Source: Myxococcaceae bacterium (lineage in GTDB: Bacteria > Myxococcota > Myxococcia > Myxococcales > Myxococcaceae). From it: 64,000 bases of DNA. Position numbers and translations under genes: made by a program. Under the pieces are notes generated by a model. That model searched no databases. It worked only from the letters and a program-made list of their open reading frames with translations, and had not been told where the DNA came from. The stretch spans positions 1 through 64,000 of the forward strand of contig JAEUJQ010000020.1 of NCBI GenBank assembly GCA_016793095.1, in the 5' to 3' direction. Positions 1-8,078 of this stretch are shown piece after piece. Numbering within the stretch: position 1 is the first letter of the stretch; the number at the start of each line of letters is the position of its first letter.

Positions 1-135
1 CGAACCAGCCCTTGACAAGCCGGTTATCTGCCGCGAGCGAGTCCCGATGTTCAAGCCAGGGTCCTCATGCCGCACTCAAGTGATCGATCTTGCTGCGTTC
101 TCGCACGCCATCGCGGTGCCAGATTGGGAACTGCA

Positions 136-581
136 CCCAAACGAGTTCAACCACCGCCCGCGTAGTCCACGTTGTTCTCGGCCCTGGGGACCGACACGGG
201 CCGGCCCCGTCGCCGCGAGAACGGGTTCAACCACCGCCCGCGTAGTCCACGTTGTTCTCGTTTCCCCGCCACGGAGGCCGGCAGCTCGTCGTCGCCGCGA
301 GAACGAGTTCAACCACCGCCCGCGTAGTCCGTTGTTCTCGTTTCCCCGCCACGGAGGCCGGCAGCTCGTCGTCGCCGCGAGAACGAGTTCAACCACCGGC
401 CGCGTAGTCCACGTTGTTCTCGGCAAGGGGACCGACACCGGCCGGCCCCGTCGCCGCGAGAACGGGTTCAACCACCGCCCGCGTAGTCCACGTTGTTCTC
501 GGCCCTGGGGACCGACACCGGCCAGCCCCGTCGCCGCGAGAACGGGTTCAACCACCGCCCGCGTGGTGGACGTTGTTCTCG
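136..581. repeat. Tandem array, six ~45-bp repeats at ~80-bp period
   Basis: Six copies of a roughly 45-bp unit lie at about 136-180, 216-260, 298-340, 378-422, 457-501 and 537-581. Full copies begin CGAGAAC and end GTTCTCG, so each can close a 7-bp terminal stem. The 36-37 bp spacers fall into only two recurring families: one is CCTGGGGACCGACAC-like and the other starts TTTCCCCGCCACGG. The whole is therefore an ~80-bp tandem repeat with two alternating spacer types. Copy 3 lacks 2 bp, and copy 1 has a decayed left arm. In copy 6 the core GTCCAC reads GTGGAC. Periods of 79-82 bp are not multiples of three, which argues against coding. The rest of positions 1-619 shows no gene. Confidence 0.85.
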
Positions 582-619
582 GCGCCGTCAGCGGCCACCG
601 CACCAGCCGTCCGTAGTGC

Positions 620-1252
620 ATGCGACACCTTCGTGAACTCCGCGCCGACTTCGACGCCCGCACCGTGGTCGTCTACCAGGCGTACGCCCCGGCCATCGCC
701 GACGCCGCGCTCGACGCGCAGACCTTCGTCGCGCCCTTCTCGTTCGAGCGCATGACGTGGGTGAAGCCGTCCTTCCTGTGGATGATGGAGCGCTGCGGCT
801 GGGCGACGAAGCCGAACCAGGAGCGCGTATTGGTCCTCCGGCTTCACCGCCCGCACTTCGATGCGCTCGTCGCGCGCGCGGTGCCGACCCACTTCGATCC
901 GGCGCACGACGCGACGCCCGAGGCGTGGCTCGCGCGGAAGGCGACCGCCGACGCGCTCGTTCAGTGGGATCCCGAGCGCGACGTGCGCGGCGCGAAGCTC
1001 AACCACCGGGCGATCCAGCTCGGCATCGGCCGGACCCTGTCCCGGGAGTTCGCGTCACAGTGGATCGCGCGCATCGACGACGTCACGCCGCTCGTGAAGA
1101 AGCTCCGCGAGCTGCGCCGAGAAGGCGACTGGGAGCGCGTCGATCGGCTGCTCCCCACCGAGCGCGCCTACGAGGCCTGCCGGCTGATCGACGGAGTGAC
1201 CCACGAGCGCGACGTGTGTGGTCCGGCAAGCGATCGGCGCCACGACCGCTGA
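620..1252 (+). CDS. DUF4291 family protein
   Basis: This 210-residue protein matches the DUF4291 family, whose biochemical role is unknown. The family hallmarks are visible: TVVVYQAYAPAIADAA near residue 15, FSFERMTWVKPSFLWMMERCGWATKPNQE at about 39-67, and a conserved WDPERD segment. An in-frame TAG sits two codons upstream, so ATG 620 is the most distal possible start. The extreme C terminus (after LLPTERAYEA) does not look like the usual family end. It contains CCACGAGCGCGACGTG, which recurs 98 bp downstream next to the panB stop, so the tail may have been altered. The gene is convergent with panB and follows the repeat array. Confidence 0.8.
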   Translation: MRHLRELRADFDARTVVVYQAYAPAIADAALDAQTFVAPFSFERMTWVKPSFLWMMERCGWATKPNQERVLVLRLHRPHFDALVARAVPTHFDPAHDATPEAWLARKATADALVQWDPERDVRGAKLNHRAIQLGIGRTLSREFASQWIARIDDVTPLVKKLRELRREGDWERVDRLLPTERAYEACRLIDGVTHERDVCGPASDRRHDR

Positions 1253-1315
1253 CCGATGATCGGCTGCGACGCGCCTTCACCGGCCCGCCGGAGCTCCGCC
1301 ACGAGCGCGACGTGC

Positions 1316-2203
1316 CTACACCGGCACGCCGTAGATGCCGCTCTTCTCTTCCCGCTCGGTCGGCTGCACGTCCGGGTTCGACGCCACCAACCGCATCGTG
1401 GTCGAGCGGAACGAGTGCTCCTCGTCGGGGAACGCGCCCGCCCGCACCTCGGTGAAGAACGCCTGCGCCGCGTCGCTCACCGTGCGGTAGCCGTCGGCGT
1501 AGCGCTTCACGAACTTCGGCTTGAAGTGCGGGTTGAGCCCCAGCAGGTCGTAGCAGACGAGCACCTGGCCATCGCAGTGCTTGCCGGCCCCGATGCCGAT
1601 GGTGGGAATCGACAGCCGCGCGGTGATCGTCTTCGCCAGCTCGAGCGGCACGCCTTCCATCACCAGCGCGTAGCAGCCGGCCTGCTCGAGCGCGACGGCG
1701 TCTTCGACGAGCTGCCGCGCGGTCTCTTCGTCGCGGCCCTGTACGACGTAGCCGCCCATCTTGTGCACCGACTGCGGCGTGAGCCCGATGTGCCCCATCA
1801 CGGGGATCGAGGCCCGCACGATGCGCGAGATCACCTCGGCGAACTCGGTGCCGCCCTCGAGCTTCACCGAGCCGACGCCGCCCTCGGACACGAGCCGGCC
1901 CGCGTTGCGCACGGCGTCTTCCACCGAGCTCTGGTAGCTCATGAAGGGCAGATCGCCGACCACGTGCGCCCGCTGCGCGCCGCGGCTGACCGCCCTCGAG
2001 TGGTACACCATCTGGTCCATGGTGACCGGCAACGTCGAGTCGTTGCCCTGCACCACCATGCCCAGCGAATCGCCGACCAGCAGCACGTCGGCGCCGGCCT
2101 CGTCGAGGATCCGCGCGAACGTCGCGTCGTAGGCGGTGACCATGCAGATCTTCTGACCTGCATGCTTCTGCTTCTTCAGTGTGTGGATGGTGACCTTGTT
2201 CAC
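1316..2203 (-). CDS. panB: 3-methyl-2-oxobutanoate hydroxymethyltransferase
   Basis: PanB transfers a hydroxymethyl group from 5,10-methylene-THF to alpha-ketoisovalerate, giving ketopantoate, the first committed step of pantothenate/CoA synthesis in the cytoplasm. The 295-residue length is normal for the family. Visible signatures are [31 protein letters not shown] with the metal-binding Asp, and the VKLEGG and [14 protein letters not shown] blocks. A deoxynucleoside kinase gene lies 187 bp upstream on the same strand, so the two may share a transcript. The intervening sequence shows no other gene. The start is the first methionine before the [11 protein letters not shown] motif typical of PanB. 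Confidence 0.96.
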   Translation of the reverse strand: MNKVTIHTLKKQKHAGQKICMVTAYDATFARILDEAGADVLLVGDSLGMVVQGNDSTLPVTMDQMVYHSRAVSRGAQRAHVVGDLPFMSYQSSVEDAVRNAGRLVSEGGVGSVKLEGGTEFAEVISRIVRASIPVMGHIGLTPQSVHKMGGYVVQGRDEETARQLVEDAVALEQAGCYALVMEGVPLELAKTITARLSIPTIGIGAGKHCDGQVLVCYDLLGLNPHFKPKFVKRYADGYRTVSDAAQAFFTEVRAGAFPDEEHSFRSTTMRLVASNPDVQPTEREEKSGIYGVPV

Positions 2204-2390
2204 GGTTCACCTCCAGGCGCGCCTCTGGTCTGGCGCTGATGGTGCGGCGAACTCCAACGCAGGGCGCCGCGCTGCCCCGTCTTGCTGCAGGCTCCCGGTC
2301 CAGCTTCGGATCCAGGGCCTCTCACCGGTCGAGTGCTTCGCCGCCTGTCGCCAGGTCGCCGTCACCCCGGAGAGAATCTGCTGACCGCGA

Positions 2391-3038
2391 CTACTTTCTA
2401 CTCGGCAACGGCTGGTAGTGCACCGTGCCTTTCCGCGTCTGCCTGACCACTGACAACAGGTCCTCCAGATCCGCGGGATTGTTGACGAAGTCGATGTCGG
2501 AGGTGTTCACCACCAGCAGCGGCGTGTCCTGGTAGTGGAAGAAGAAGTCGTTGTAGGCGCGGCAGAGGCCGTCGAGGTAGTCGGGGTCGAACTTGCGCTC
2601 GAACTCGCGGCCGCGCTTCTTGATGCGGGCCAGCAGCACGTCCATGCGGGCCTGCAGGTAGATGACCAGGTCGGGCTTCGTCACCCGCGGCTGGAGCGCC
2701 TCGAAGACCCGCTCGTACAGCGACAGCTCGTCGGACTGCAGGGTGAGGTTCGCGAAGATGCGATCCTTCGCGAAGAGGTAGTCGCTCACCGTCACGGCGC
2801 TGAAGAGGTCCTGCTGGAAGAGCTCCTGCTGCTGCTTGAAGCGAGAGAGCAGGAAGAACATCTGCGTCTGGAACGCGAACTTGGCGCGGTCGCCGTAGAA
2901 GCTGGCCAGGAACGGGTTCTCTTCGACGACCTCCATCACCCGGCGCGCGGCGAAGCGCTCGGCGACGATGTTGGTGAGCGACGACTTGCCCACCCCGATG
3001 GGGCCCTCGACCACGATGTAGCGGTGCTCCAACTTCAT
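2391..3038 (-). CDS. Deoxynucleoside kinase
   Basis: A 215-residue member of the deoxyadenosine/deoxyguanosine kinase family, which phosphorylates deoxynucleosides for nucleotide salvage. The P-loop GPIGVGKSS lies at residues 13-21, the substrate-binding EENPFLASFY at about 39-48, and the ERS-type motif is replaced by the SLYERVFEAL region. A lid-like RIKKRGREFER segment follows near residue 140. Length is typical of bacterial dNKs. Substrate preference (dA, dG or dC) cannot be read from the sequence. It is transcribed towards panB and divergently from the gene starting at 3163. Confidence 0.88.
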   Translation of the reverse strand: MKLEHRYIVVEGPIGVGKSSLTNIVAERFAARRVMEVVEENPFLASFYGDRAKFAFQTQMFFLLSRFKQQQELFQQDLFSAVTVSDYLFAKDRIFANLTLQSDELSLYERVFEALQPRVTKPDLVIYLQARMDVLLARIKKRGREFERKFDPDYLDGLCRAYNDFFFHYQDTPLLVVNTSDIDFVNNPADLEDLLSVVRQTRKGTVHYQPLPSRK

Positions 3039-3162
3039 GGGTCGGTGCGCGCTCCCGAACGGCGGCGAGGCCGGTATTCAGCCTCGAAAACGTGACGCGG
3101 CACACAACCACAAGCGGTCTGGCGTCGCAACGAATCGCGTGATGCGCGAAGGTGCGAGTACG

Positions 3163-3873
3163 ATGAGCGACGAACGGAAGCTGATTCGCGCGCTGCCGGC
3201 CAGGAGCGTGGAGGACGTGATCGCCGAGCTGGCAGCGGCGCAGGTGCGGGCCGCGCGGGGAGAGCCGCTGAGCCCGCCGGTCGTCTCCGTCCACCTGGCG
3301 AGCGGCTTCCAGGTGACGGGCGAGATCATCGACATCCTCTTCGACCAGCGGCGCGGCACGACGCTGCTCCTCCACCTCGTCGGCACGAGCCGGCACGATC
3401 GCTCCAGCGACGTCATCTACGTGCGCGCTGACGCGGTGGCTGCGCTCACCGTGCACTCGGCGGCGGGCCACGTGGCGCTCCTGTCGGCTGGCCAGGTGAC
3501 GGCGCCGGCCGGGCCTCCGCCGACGAAGCTCGAGGCGCGCCGGCTGCTCGAGAAGATGCGCACGCAACTGCAGGACCGCGTGGGGCACGACGTCGGGTTC
3601 GCCTCAGCCATCGACGAGGTACCGGCAGAACATCTGGGCGGGCTGGTCGAGCTGGGCAACGTCGTCTTCGGCGCGCTGTCGACGGTGATGCGCGACGAGC
3701 TCGGCCTCGAGGCCGTGAAGACCCAGCTCAAGCAGGTGTCGCTTCAGCCAGGCGCGGCCTTCACGGTCGGCCTCAGCGACGGCACGCTGTCGGCGGCCGC
3801 TCCGCTCGCCGAGCACCCGAAGCGGTGGATCGAGCAGGCCGAGGTCGTCACCCGCCTCGAAGCCCTCTTCTGA
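3163..3873 (+). CDS. Conserved hypothetical protein
   Basis: I do not recognise this 236-residue soluble protein. It has no signal peptide or membrane segment. A central stretch (VVSVHLASGFQVTGEIIDIL, then TTLLLHLV and VIYVRADAVAALTV) has the alternating hydrophobic pattern of a small beta barrel, with an Sm-like feel, but this is only an impression. The C-terminal half is helical and amphipathic. ATG 3163 is preferred because GAAGG lies about 10 nt upstream; an in-frame ATG at 3142 has weaker support. It is translationally coupled to the next gene through a TGATG overlap at 3871-3875. Confidence 0.72.
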   Translation: MSDERKLIRALPARSVEDVIAELAAAQVRAARGEPLSPPVVSVHLASGFQVTGEIIDILFDQRRGTTLLLHLVGTSRHDRSSDVIYVRADAVAALTVHSAAGHVALLSAGQVTAPAGPPPTKLEARRLLEKMRTQLQDRVGHDVGFASAIDEVPAEHLGGLVELGNVVFGALSTVMRDELGLEAVKTQLKQVSLQPGAAFTVGLSDGTLSAAAPLAEHPKRWIEQAEVVTRLEALF

Positions 3874-4193
3874 TGCTCGGATTCGCGCTGATCGTGCTGG
3901 TCGAGCTGCTCGCGGCGACGCTGGTCGATCTCCTCGCCGCGCGCCTCGCCACCCGGCTGCTCGGACGCCGCCCCGGCATGGGGCTCCGCGTGGGCCTCGT
4001 TGGCCTCAACGTCGTCGTCATCGTCCTGGCTGACCTCGCGGTCCGCGCCATCGCGCCCCACGCGTTCAGCGGGCGAGGAGACAACTCCTCACAGGTGGCT
4101 GAGCTGTGCCTCGCGCTGCTGCTCAGCCCGCTCGCCGTCGTCCTCGCTGAGGGGCTCCACGCCGGTCGCGCCAGCCCGTCGGAAGCCCGATAA
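3873..4193 (+). CDS. Small membrane protein
   Basis: A 106-residue protein with an N-terminal hydrophobic segment (LGFALIVLVELLAATLVDLLAA), a second at about residues 38-58 (VGLVGLNVVVIVLADLAVRAI) and a third near 76-93 (ELCLALLLSPLAVVLAEG). It is thus probably a three-helix inner-membrane protein of unknown role. Its ATG overlaps the stop of the preceding gene by one base (TGATG), indicating translational coupling and a shared function. No family was recognised. Confidence 0.65.
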   Translation: MLGFALIVLVELLAATLVDLLAARLATRLLGRRPGMGLRVGLVGLNVVVIVLADLAVRAIAPHAFSGRGDNSSQVAELCLALLLSPLAVVLAEGLHAGRASPSEAR

Positions 4194-4236
4194 ATCGGCC
4201 CGGGATCGGTTTTCGTGTGTGATCTCAAGCATTTAT

Positions 4237-4265
4237 TTGACGGTACAAGACCCTACACGTATGGT
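4237..4265 (+). promoter_or_regulatory. Candidate sigma-70-type promoter
   Basis: TTGACG at 4237-4242 and TATGGT at 4260-4265 are separated by exactly 17 bp in an AT-richer intergenic patch. Transcription would be expected to start near 4272, which is the A of the ATG of the next gene, so the transcript could be leaderless. This is a pattern match only; no start site is known. Confidence 0.42.
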
Positions 4266-4271
4266 CACGAT

Positions 4272-4532
4272 ATGCCCAACGGGAGGGGACGTACCGCGAA
4301 AGTGGTGGCGCTGGAGCAGTCGGCCGTGCCGCCCGAGGTCGAGGCGAGCCCGCTCTTCGGCGTGGCGATGCTGAAGATCGCCATGGAGTTGAAGAAGGCA
4401 GACGCCCGGCCCCTCGACGAGCTGGTGAGCGGCGTGCTGCGGCGGATGAACCTGCCCGAGTCCGAGTTCCGCGCCTTCCTCGAGTCGAACGGCGGGCTGT
4501 TGCGCACCATCGCGGCCAGGCGGGGCTACTGA
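4272..4532 (+). CDS. Small conserved hypothetical protein
   Basis: An 86-residue, probably helical and soluble protein (SPLFGVAMLKIAMELKKAD, then LDELVSGVLRRMNLPESEF and ESNGGLLRTIAARRGY). I recognise no family. ATG 4272 is chosen over an in-frame GTG at 4215 because a good promoter-like pair ends at 4265 and would start transcription almost at this ATG. No Shine-Dalgarno is visible, consistent with leaderless translation. A 55-codon gene begins 1 nt after its stop, and two SAF-domain membrane proteins follow. Confidence 0.55.
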   Translation: MPNGRGRTAKVVALEQSAVPPEVEASPLFGVAMLKIAMELKKADARPLDELVSGVLRRMNLPESEFRAFLESNGGLLRTIAARRGY

Positions 4533-4533
4533 G

Positions 4534-4701
4534 ATGCCGACGAAGAGCAGAGTGCCCGTGCAGGTGCTCGCGCGCGCGAAGGCTGCCGCGGTGACCTCGA
4601 CCCGCAAGCCAACGCCCTCACAACCGCCGAAGGCGAAGAAGCAGCTGACGCCGCGCGAGAGGGTCGTGCGAGCGCTGCAGAAGCTGCACCCGATGGACTG
4701 A
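4534..4701 (+). CDS. Tiny basic protein
   Basis: A 55-codon frame starting one base after the preceding stop (TGAgATG). It encodes a Lys/Arg/Pro-rich basic peptide with no hydrophobic segment, ending LTPRERVVRALQKLHPMD. GC-rich third positions match neighbouring genes, and a purine-rich AGGCGGGG lies upstream within the previous gene. It could be a genuine coupled small protein, perhaps nucleic-acid binding given its charge, or a chance frame. No homologue is known to me. Confidence 0.42.
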   Translation: MPTKSRVPVQVLARAKAAAVTSTRKPTPSQPPKAKKQLTPRERVVRALQKLHPMD

Positions 4702-4779
4702 CCCCATCGCAGCACCCACCTCGCCCCACTCCCGCAGAACCTGTTGCGGCGGTCCCGCACGTCCTTACTCAACGTCCTC

Positions 4780-5223
4780 ATGGCCGAGCGCGGGTCGAGC
4801 TGGTCGGGGCTGATGGTGGGCGTGCTGGTGGGGGTGCCCCTTGGCCTGGTGGGTGGCTTCGGTGTCGCGAAGGCAGCTCGTTCCCGGAGCGAAGCAGCCT
4901 GGACCACCGGCCCGGTCCTGGTGACGTCGCGTGAGCTCCTCGCTGGCCACGTCGTGACGGTCGAGGACCTCGAGGAGCGCACCTGGCCCAGGCTGCTCAT
5001 CACCGAGAGCTGCGCCACGCCGGCGACGCGCGCACGCTTCGTTGGCAAGCCGCTCCGGTGGCGGGTGGGGCCGGACACGGTGGTGCGAGACACCGACCTC
5101 GTGGAGCCGGAGCCGTCGTGCGCGGAGCGGGTCAAGCGGGTACTCGAGTCGGTGGACGGCGGCGCCCCCGGGCTCGCCGGCCTCGGAGCAGCGCTCATCG
5201 AACGTCATGGAGGGGCGCGATGA
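4780..5223 (+). CDS. SAF-domain membrane protein (CpaB-like), copy 1
   Basis: A 147-residue protein with one N-terminal membrane helix (LMVGVLVGVPLGLVGGFGVA, about residues 11-30). A SAF-type domain follows, with VLVTSRELLAGHVVTVEDLEERTWP and later VGKPLRWRVGPDTVVRDTDL. SAF domains occur in CpaB/FlgA-type periplasmic assembly proteins and in sugar-binding or antifreeze-like proteins. The protein is much shorter than CpaB. ATG 4780 is preferred over an upstream in-frame TTG at 4744. The stop overlaps the next, related SAF gene by 4 bp, so the two are probably co-translated partners. Confidence 0.68.
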   Translation: MAERGSSWSGLMVGVLVGVPLGLVGGFGVAKAARSRSEAAWTTGPVLVTSRELLAGHVVTVEDLEERTWPRLLITESCATPATRARFVGKPLRWRVGPDTVVRDTDLVEPEPSCAERVKRVLESVDGGAPGLAGLGAALIERHGGAR

Positions 5224-5612
5224 TGTCGTTCCGGAGCCTCGTCACTCGCGCGCTCGGCCCAGCGGTCGTCACCGGCGCCTTGACCGTCTGGTTCGTGTCG
5301 GAGCCCGAATCGAAGCTGGTGGTTGCCGCAGTGGAGATCCCCGAGGGCTCCACCATCACCATCGCCATGCTCGAGGTCCGCGAGGTCCCCACGCGGTTCT
5401 TCTCGAGGCGCAAGCTCGGAGTCAGCAGCGTCGCCGGGGTGATGGGGCAGGAGGCGCCGCACCTCGTTCGTGCAGGAGACTTCATCGACCCGACGCACTT
5501 CGGCGACCGGCCCGACGTGTGCGTGCTGGACACCCGCAGGCTCGGGCCTCAGTTCGGGGTCGAGGGCGCTGCGCTCGAAGAGTTCGTGAAGCGGCTCTCG
5601 CCGACCCGCTGA
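5220..5612 (+). CDS. SAF-domain membrane protein (CpaB-like), copy 2
   Basis: A 130-residue partner of the preceding gene. It has an N-terminal hydrophobic segment (ALGPAVVTGALTVWFVSE, about residues 11-28). A SAF-type stretch follows: VVAAVEIPEGSTITIAMLEVREVP, then PHLVRAGDFIDPTHF. Two adjacent ATG codons (5220, 5223) are possible starts; 5220 gives an ATGA overlap with the upstream stop. Together the two proteins look like a minimal two-subunit periplasmic SAF module. No pilus secretion ATPase, secretin or prepilin is encoded nearby, so a role in pilus assembly is not supported by context. Confidence 0.66.
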   Translation: MMSFRSLVTRALGPAVVTGALTVWFVSEPESKLVVAAVEIPEGSTITIAMLEVREVPTRFFSRRKLGVSSVAGVMGQEAPHLVRAGDFIDPTHFGDRPDVCVLDTRRLGPQFGVEGAALEEFVKRLSPTR

Positions 5613-5642
5613 CGGGGGCCACCCGGACGCGGACGTGGCATC

Positions 5643-6449
5643 ATGGGCAGCGTGGCGCTCCCGAGGCTTCAGCTCTTCGAGTTCAACGACGCGCCGTTCG
5701 TGCCGAAGGCGCTGCAGAAGACCATCATCTCGACGCTGAGCCGCACGCTGCGCTGGGGCCACCTGCTCGACGGGCTGGTCCAGCCGTTCATGGACTTCCT
5801 GCACGCGAGCCGGGCGCACGAGGTGCTCGAGATCGCGGCTGGCGCGGGCGAGCCGGCGGCGGTGCTGGTGGAGGCGCTGCTCGAGCGGGGCCATCAGCCT
5901 CCGACGTTCACGCTGACCGATCTGCTGCCCCACCCCGAGTCGTGGCGGGCGCTGTCCGCGCGGTACCCCGAGCGCATCACCTTCATCCCCGAGCCGGTGG
6001 ACGCGACGAACATCGAGCCGTCACTGGGCCGGGGCCGGGCGCGCGTGATGATCAACGCCTTCCACCACTTTCCACCCGAGCTCGCGCAGCGGCTGCTGCT
6101 GGGCATGGCGAAGGACTCGCCGGGCGTGTTCATCGCTGAAGGGCTGGTGCGGAACCCGCTGTCGTTCGTGGCGATGGCGCCATGGGGCATTCCCTCGCTG
6201 CTCGCCGATCCGGTGATGTCGTCCGACTCACGGGCCGCGCGCATCGCGTACACGTGGCTGACGCCGATCGCCCTGCTCGCCTCGGGCTGGGACGGCACGG
6301 TGAGCACGTTCCGTTGCTACACGCACGAGGAGCTGCGCGAGTTCACCCAGCCGCTGGGCAAGGCGTGGCGCTGGGAGTACGGCACCTACAAGGTGGGCTC
6401 GTTCGGTCGCGGCAGCTGGTTCTGGGGCGTCCCCGTTCAGCCTCAGTAG
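5643..6449 (+). CDS. Class I SAM-dependent methyltransferase-like protein
   Basis: A 268-residue soluble protein with a Rossmann-type SAM-binding pattern. HEVLEIAAGAGEPAAVLVEALL (about residues 59-80) matches motif I, FTLTDLLPHPESW (motif II acidic end) follows, and RARVMINAFHHFPPELAQRLL has the usual FHH post-III element. An amphipathic stretch (NPLSFVAMAPWGIPSLL) may bind a hydrophobic substrate or membrane. The substrate is unknown. It sits 30 bp after the SAF pair and overlaps the convergent lipoprotein gene by 7 bp at its 3' end. Confidence 0.7.
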   Translation: MGSVALPRLQLFEFNDAPFVPKALQKTIISTLSRTLRWGHLLDGLVQPFMDFLHASRAHEVLEIAAGAGEPAAVLVEALLERGHQPPTFTLTDLLPHPESWRALSARYPERITFIPEPVDATNIEPSLGRGRARVMINAFHHFPPELAQRLLLGMAKDSPGVFIAEGLVRNPLSFVAMAPWGIPSLLADPVMSSDSRAARIAYTWLTPIALLASGWDGTVSTFRCYTHEELREFTQPLGKAWRWEYGTYKVGSFGRGSWFWGVPVQPQ

Positions 6450-7399
6450 ATGAAGGCGTCGTTTCCGTCGGTGGTGGTGACGTAGAGAATCGTGTCGCCC
6501 CGCACGCCTGCATCGAGCTGCGCCGCCGCGTCGAGCACCGCCTGCCTCGCGACGTCGTCGTACGCCAGCACGTGGAGGATCTGCTTTCGCCACCGCCAGG
6601 GCGGGTCGACGTTCCGCGAGCTCACCTGAATGTCGCTGAACTTCCCATTGAGGAGCGTGCGCGCATCGGCCACCAGCAGCGGGCTGCCCGGAGGGAACTT
6701 GAACGCGCGCGCGACGCTGACCCCCACGACCTCGCCCTCGATGGTGAGGACGAGGTCAGTCTTCTTGCTGGTGGACGGGGTGTAGGTGACCTCTGTCTCC
6801 GTCGCGAAAAGCTCGGCCAGCTCGCAGCGCTGCAGCACCTCGAACGAGAAGACCTCGGACGCAACCGAGCTGCCTCCGGCGTTCGGAGTGGTGAAGAGGC
6901 GATAGCCCGCATCGCTGAGCAGCCCGGCGTCGAAGACGTTCATCCCGAAGTCGATGCGCGTCTCGAAGGTAGACGGCAAGGGCGACGTGAGCTCCATGAG
7001 CGACAGGGGGCCGCAGGCGCCGCTGAGCGCGCCGAAGCCGGAAAGCGGCACGAAAGGACCGGCGTCCGGATGGCCCGCGTCGACTCCGGCATCGGGTTGG
7101 CCTGCATCACTGACGCTCCCGTCGGGAGCGCCCGCGTCCCCCAGTCCGGCATCTTCCAGTCCGGCATCTTCCAGTCCGGCATCTTCCAGTCCGGCATCGA
7201 CTGTGCCGGCGTCGAACGCGCCTGCGTCTTCACGCCCCGCATCGGCAGTGTCGAGCGGCTCACCGGCATCGACTCCGGCGTCGGGCGGACCAGCATCACC
7301 GTCGGCGGGCAAACCGGAGTCCGAACCGGTCACGAGGGGCGAGCAGGCCACGAAGGCCTGGAGGCCGAGGGTGAGCGCGAGCCGACGCACGTCGGGCAC
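6443..7399 (-). CDS. Putative lipoprotein with Asp-Ala-Gly repeat linker
   Basis: Start GTG 7399 is supported by AGGTGGAG about 7 nt upstream. The 318-residue product begins with a signal peptide and lipobox (ALTLGLQAFVAC), so it is probably a lipid-anchored envelope protein. Residues ~25-105 are a low-complexity linker of recurrent DAG triplets, including four near-perfect 15-bp DNA repeats. The ~200-residue C-terminal domain is not recognised by me. It is the last gene of the tsaD-rsmA-zinc ribbon run, 22 bp downstream of the zinc-ribbon gene. Similar DAG-rich stretches occur in the large protein at 10899-13868. Confidence 0.7.
   Translation of the reverse strand: MPDVRRLALTLGLQAFVACSPLVTGSDSGLPADGDAGPPDAGVDAGEPLDTADAGREDAGAFDAGTVDAGLEDAGLEDAGLEDAGLGDAGAPDGSVSDAGQPDAGVDAGHPDAGPFVPLSGFGALSGACGPLSLMELTSPLPSTFETRIDFGMNVFDAGLLSDAGYRLFTTPNAGGSSVASEVFSFEVLQRCELAELFATETEVTYTPSTSKKTDLVLTIEGEVVGVSVARAFKFPPGSPLLVADARTLLNGKFSDIQVSSRNVDPPWRWRKQILHVLAYDDVARQAVLDAAAQLDAGVRGDTILYVTTTDGNDAFIY
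7141..7199. repeat. Four 15-bp tandem repeats inside lipoprotein gene
   Basis: The unit CCAGTCCGGCATCTT occurs at 7141, 7156, 7171 and, with a changed end, 7186. On the minus strand it encodes LEDAG repeats in the linker of the lipoprotein. Near-identity at DNA level suggests recent slippage or expansion. Confidence 0.9.
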
Positions 7400-7421
7400 G
7401 ATAACACTCCACCTGGCTGGT

Positions 7422-8078
7422 TCAGCGCTGGAGCCCGTCGAGCACCTCGCCGCCATCGAAGAGCACGAACCACGACTCCCGCTTCGGCGCGGGATGCAGC
7501 GCGAGCCACAGATCGTCCGGCAGGTAGTTGCGGGCGGTGCAGTAGCTGCACTCGACGAGCCGCTTCGTGCCGTCCACCGGCAGCGTCGCCTGGCACTTCA
7601 TGCACTGCATCACCACGGGCCCGCCGCTGACCGCCGCCCCGGTGTCCGCCGCCTCGTAGACCTCCGCGTCGACGAAGCCCCGCACCGATGGGTGGCACGC
7701 CTGGAACGCCGAGGGCACGGGCTGCAGCACGGACTGGCCACCGCACTTGCAGGTCAACGGCGTGCCCTTCACCAGGGCGAGCTTCGCCCGGCGGGTGTCG
7801 TGGGCCTCGCCGCACGTCGGGCACGGCGGGAACCGCAGCGTCGCGCTCAGGTTCACGCGTTTGTTCTCCGGGCGCAGCGTCTCGCCGGGCTTCAGGCTTC
7901 GCGCAGCGCTCACGAAGAGGCTGCCCGGGAGCAGCTTGTTCCAGCCGTGCTCACCCGAGAGCTGCGTCACCTCCATGCAGCGCGCACACTTCACCTGCGG
8001 CACCGGCCCGTTGACCGGGACGCCCGAGTCGCAGCCCTCGCACGACAACGACAGCCTCACCTCGAGCGACAGGATCAT
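7422..8078 (-). CDS. Multi-zinc-ribbon hypothetical protein
   Basis: A 218-residue soluble protein with several CxxC pairs: CEGC near residue 13, CARC at about 31, CPTC at about 86, CKC near 111, CMKC near 158 and CSYC near 177. This suggests two or three zinc ribbons. Domain spacing is unlike any named family I can place. Its ATG overlaps the rsmA stop by 4 bp (ATGA), so it is translated together with tsaD and rsmA. A role tied to RNA modification or protein quality control is only inferred from that neighbourhood. Confidence 0.7.
   Translation of the reverse strand: MILSLEVRLSLSCEGCDSGVPVNGPVPQVKCARCMEVTQLSGEHGWNKLLPGSLFVSAARSLKPGETLRPENKRVNLSATLRFPPCPTCGEAHDTRRAKLALVKGTPLTCKCGGQSVLQPVPSAFQACHPSVRGFVDAEVYEAADTGAAVSGGPVVMQCMKCQATLPVDGTKRLVECSYCTARNYLPDDLWLALHPAPKRESWFVLFDGGEVLDGLQR

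Noticed and set aside
136-581. CRISPR array
   Set aside because: Spacers fall into only two recurring types rather than being unique, repeats vary in length, and no cas gene is present.
47-616. Open frames on both strands through the tandem repeat array
   Set aside because: The repeat period (79-82 bp) is not a multiple of three, so the repeats are read in shifting frames; no family resemblance and no ribosome site.
5220-5612. Full pilus (tad/cpa) locus
   Set aside because: Only the CpaB-like SAF pair is present; no prepilin, secretin or ATPase genes occur in the surroundings.
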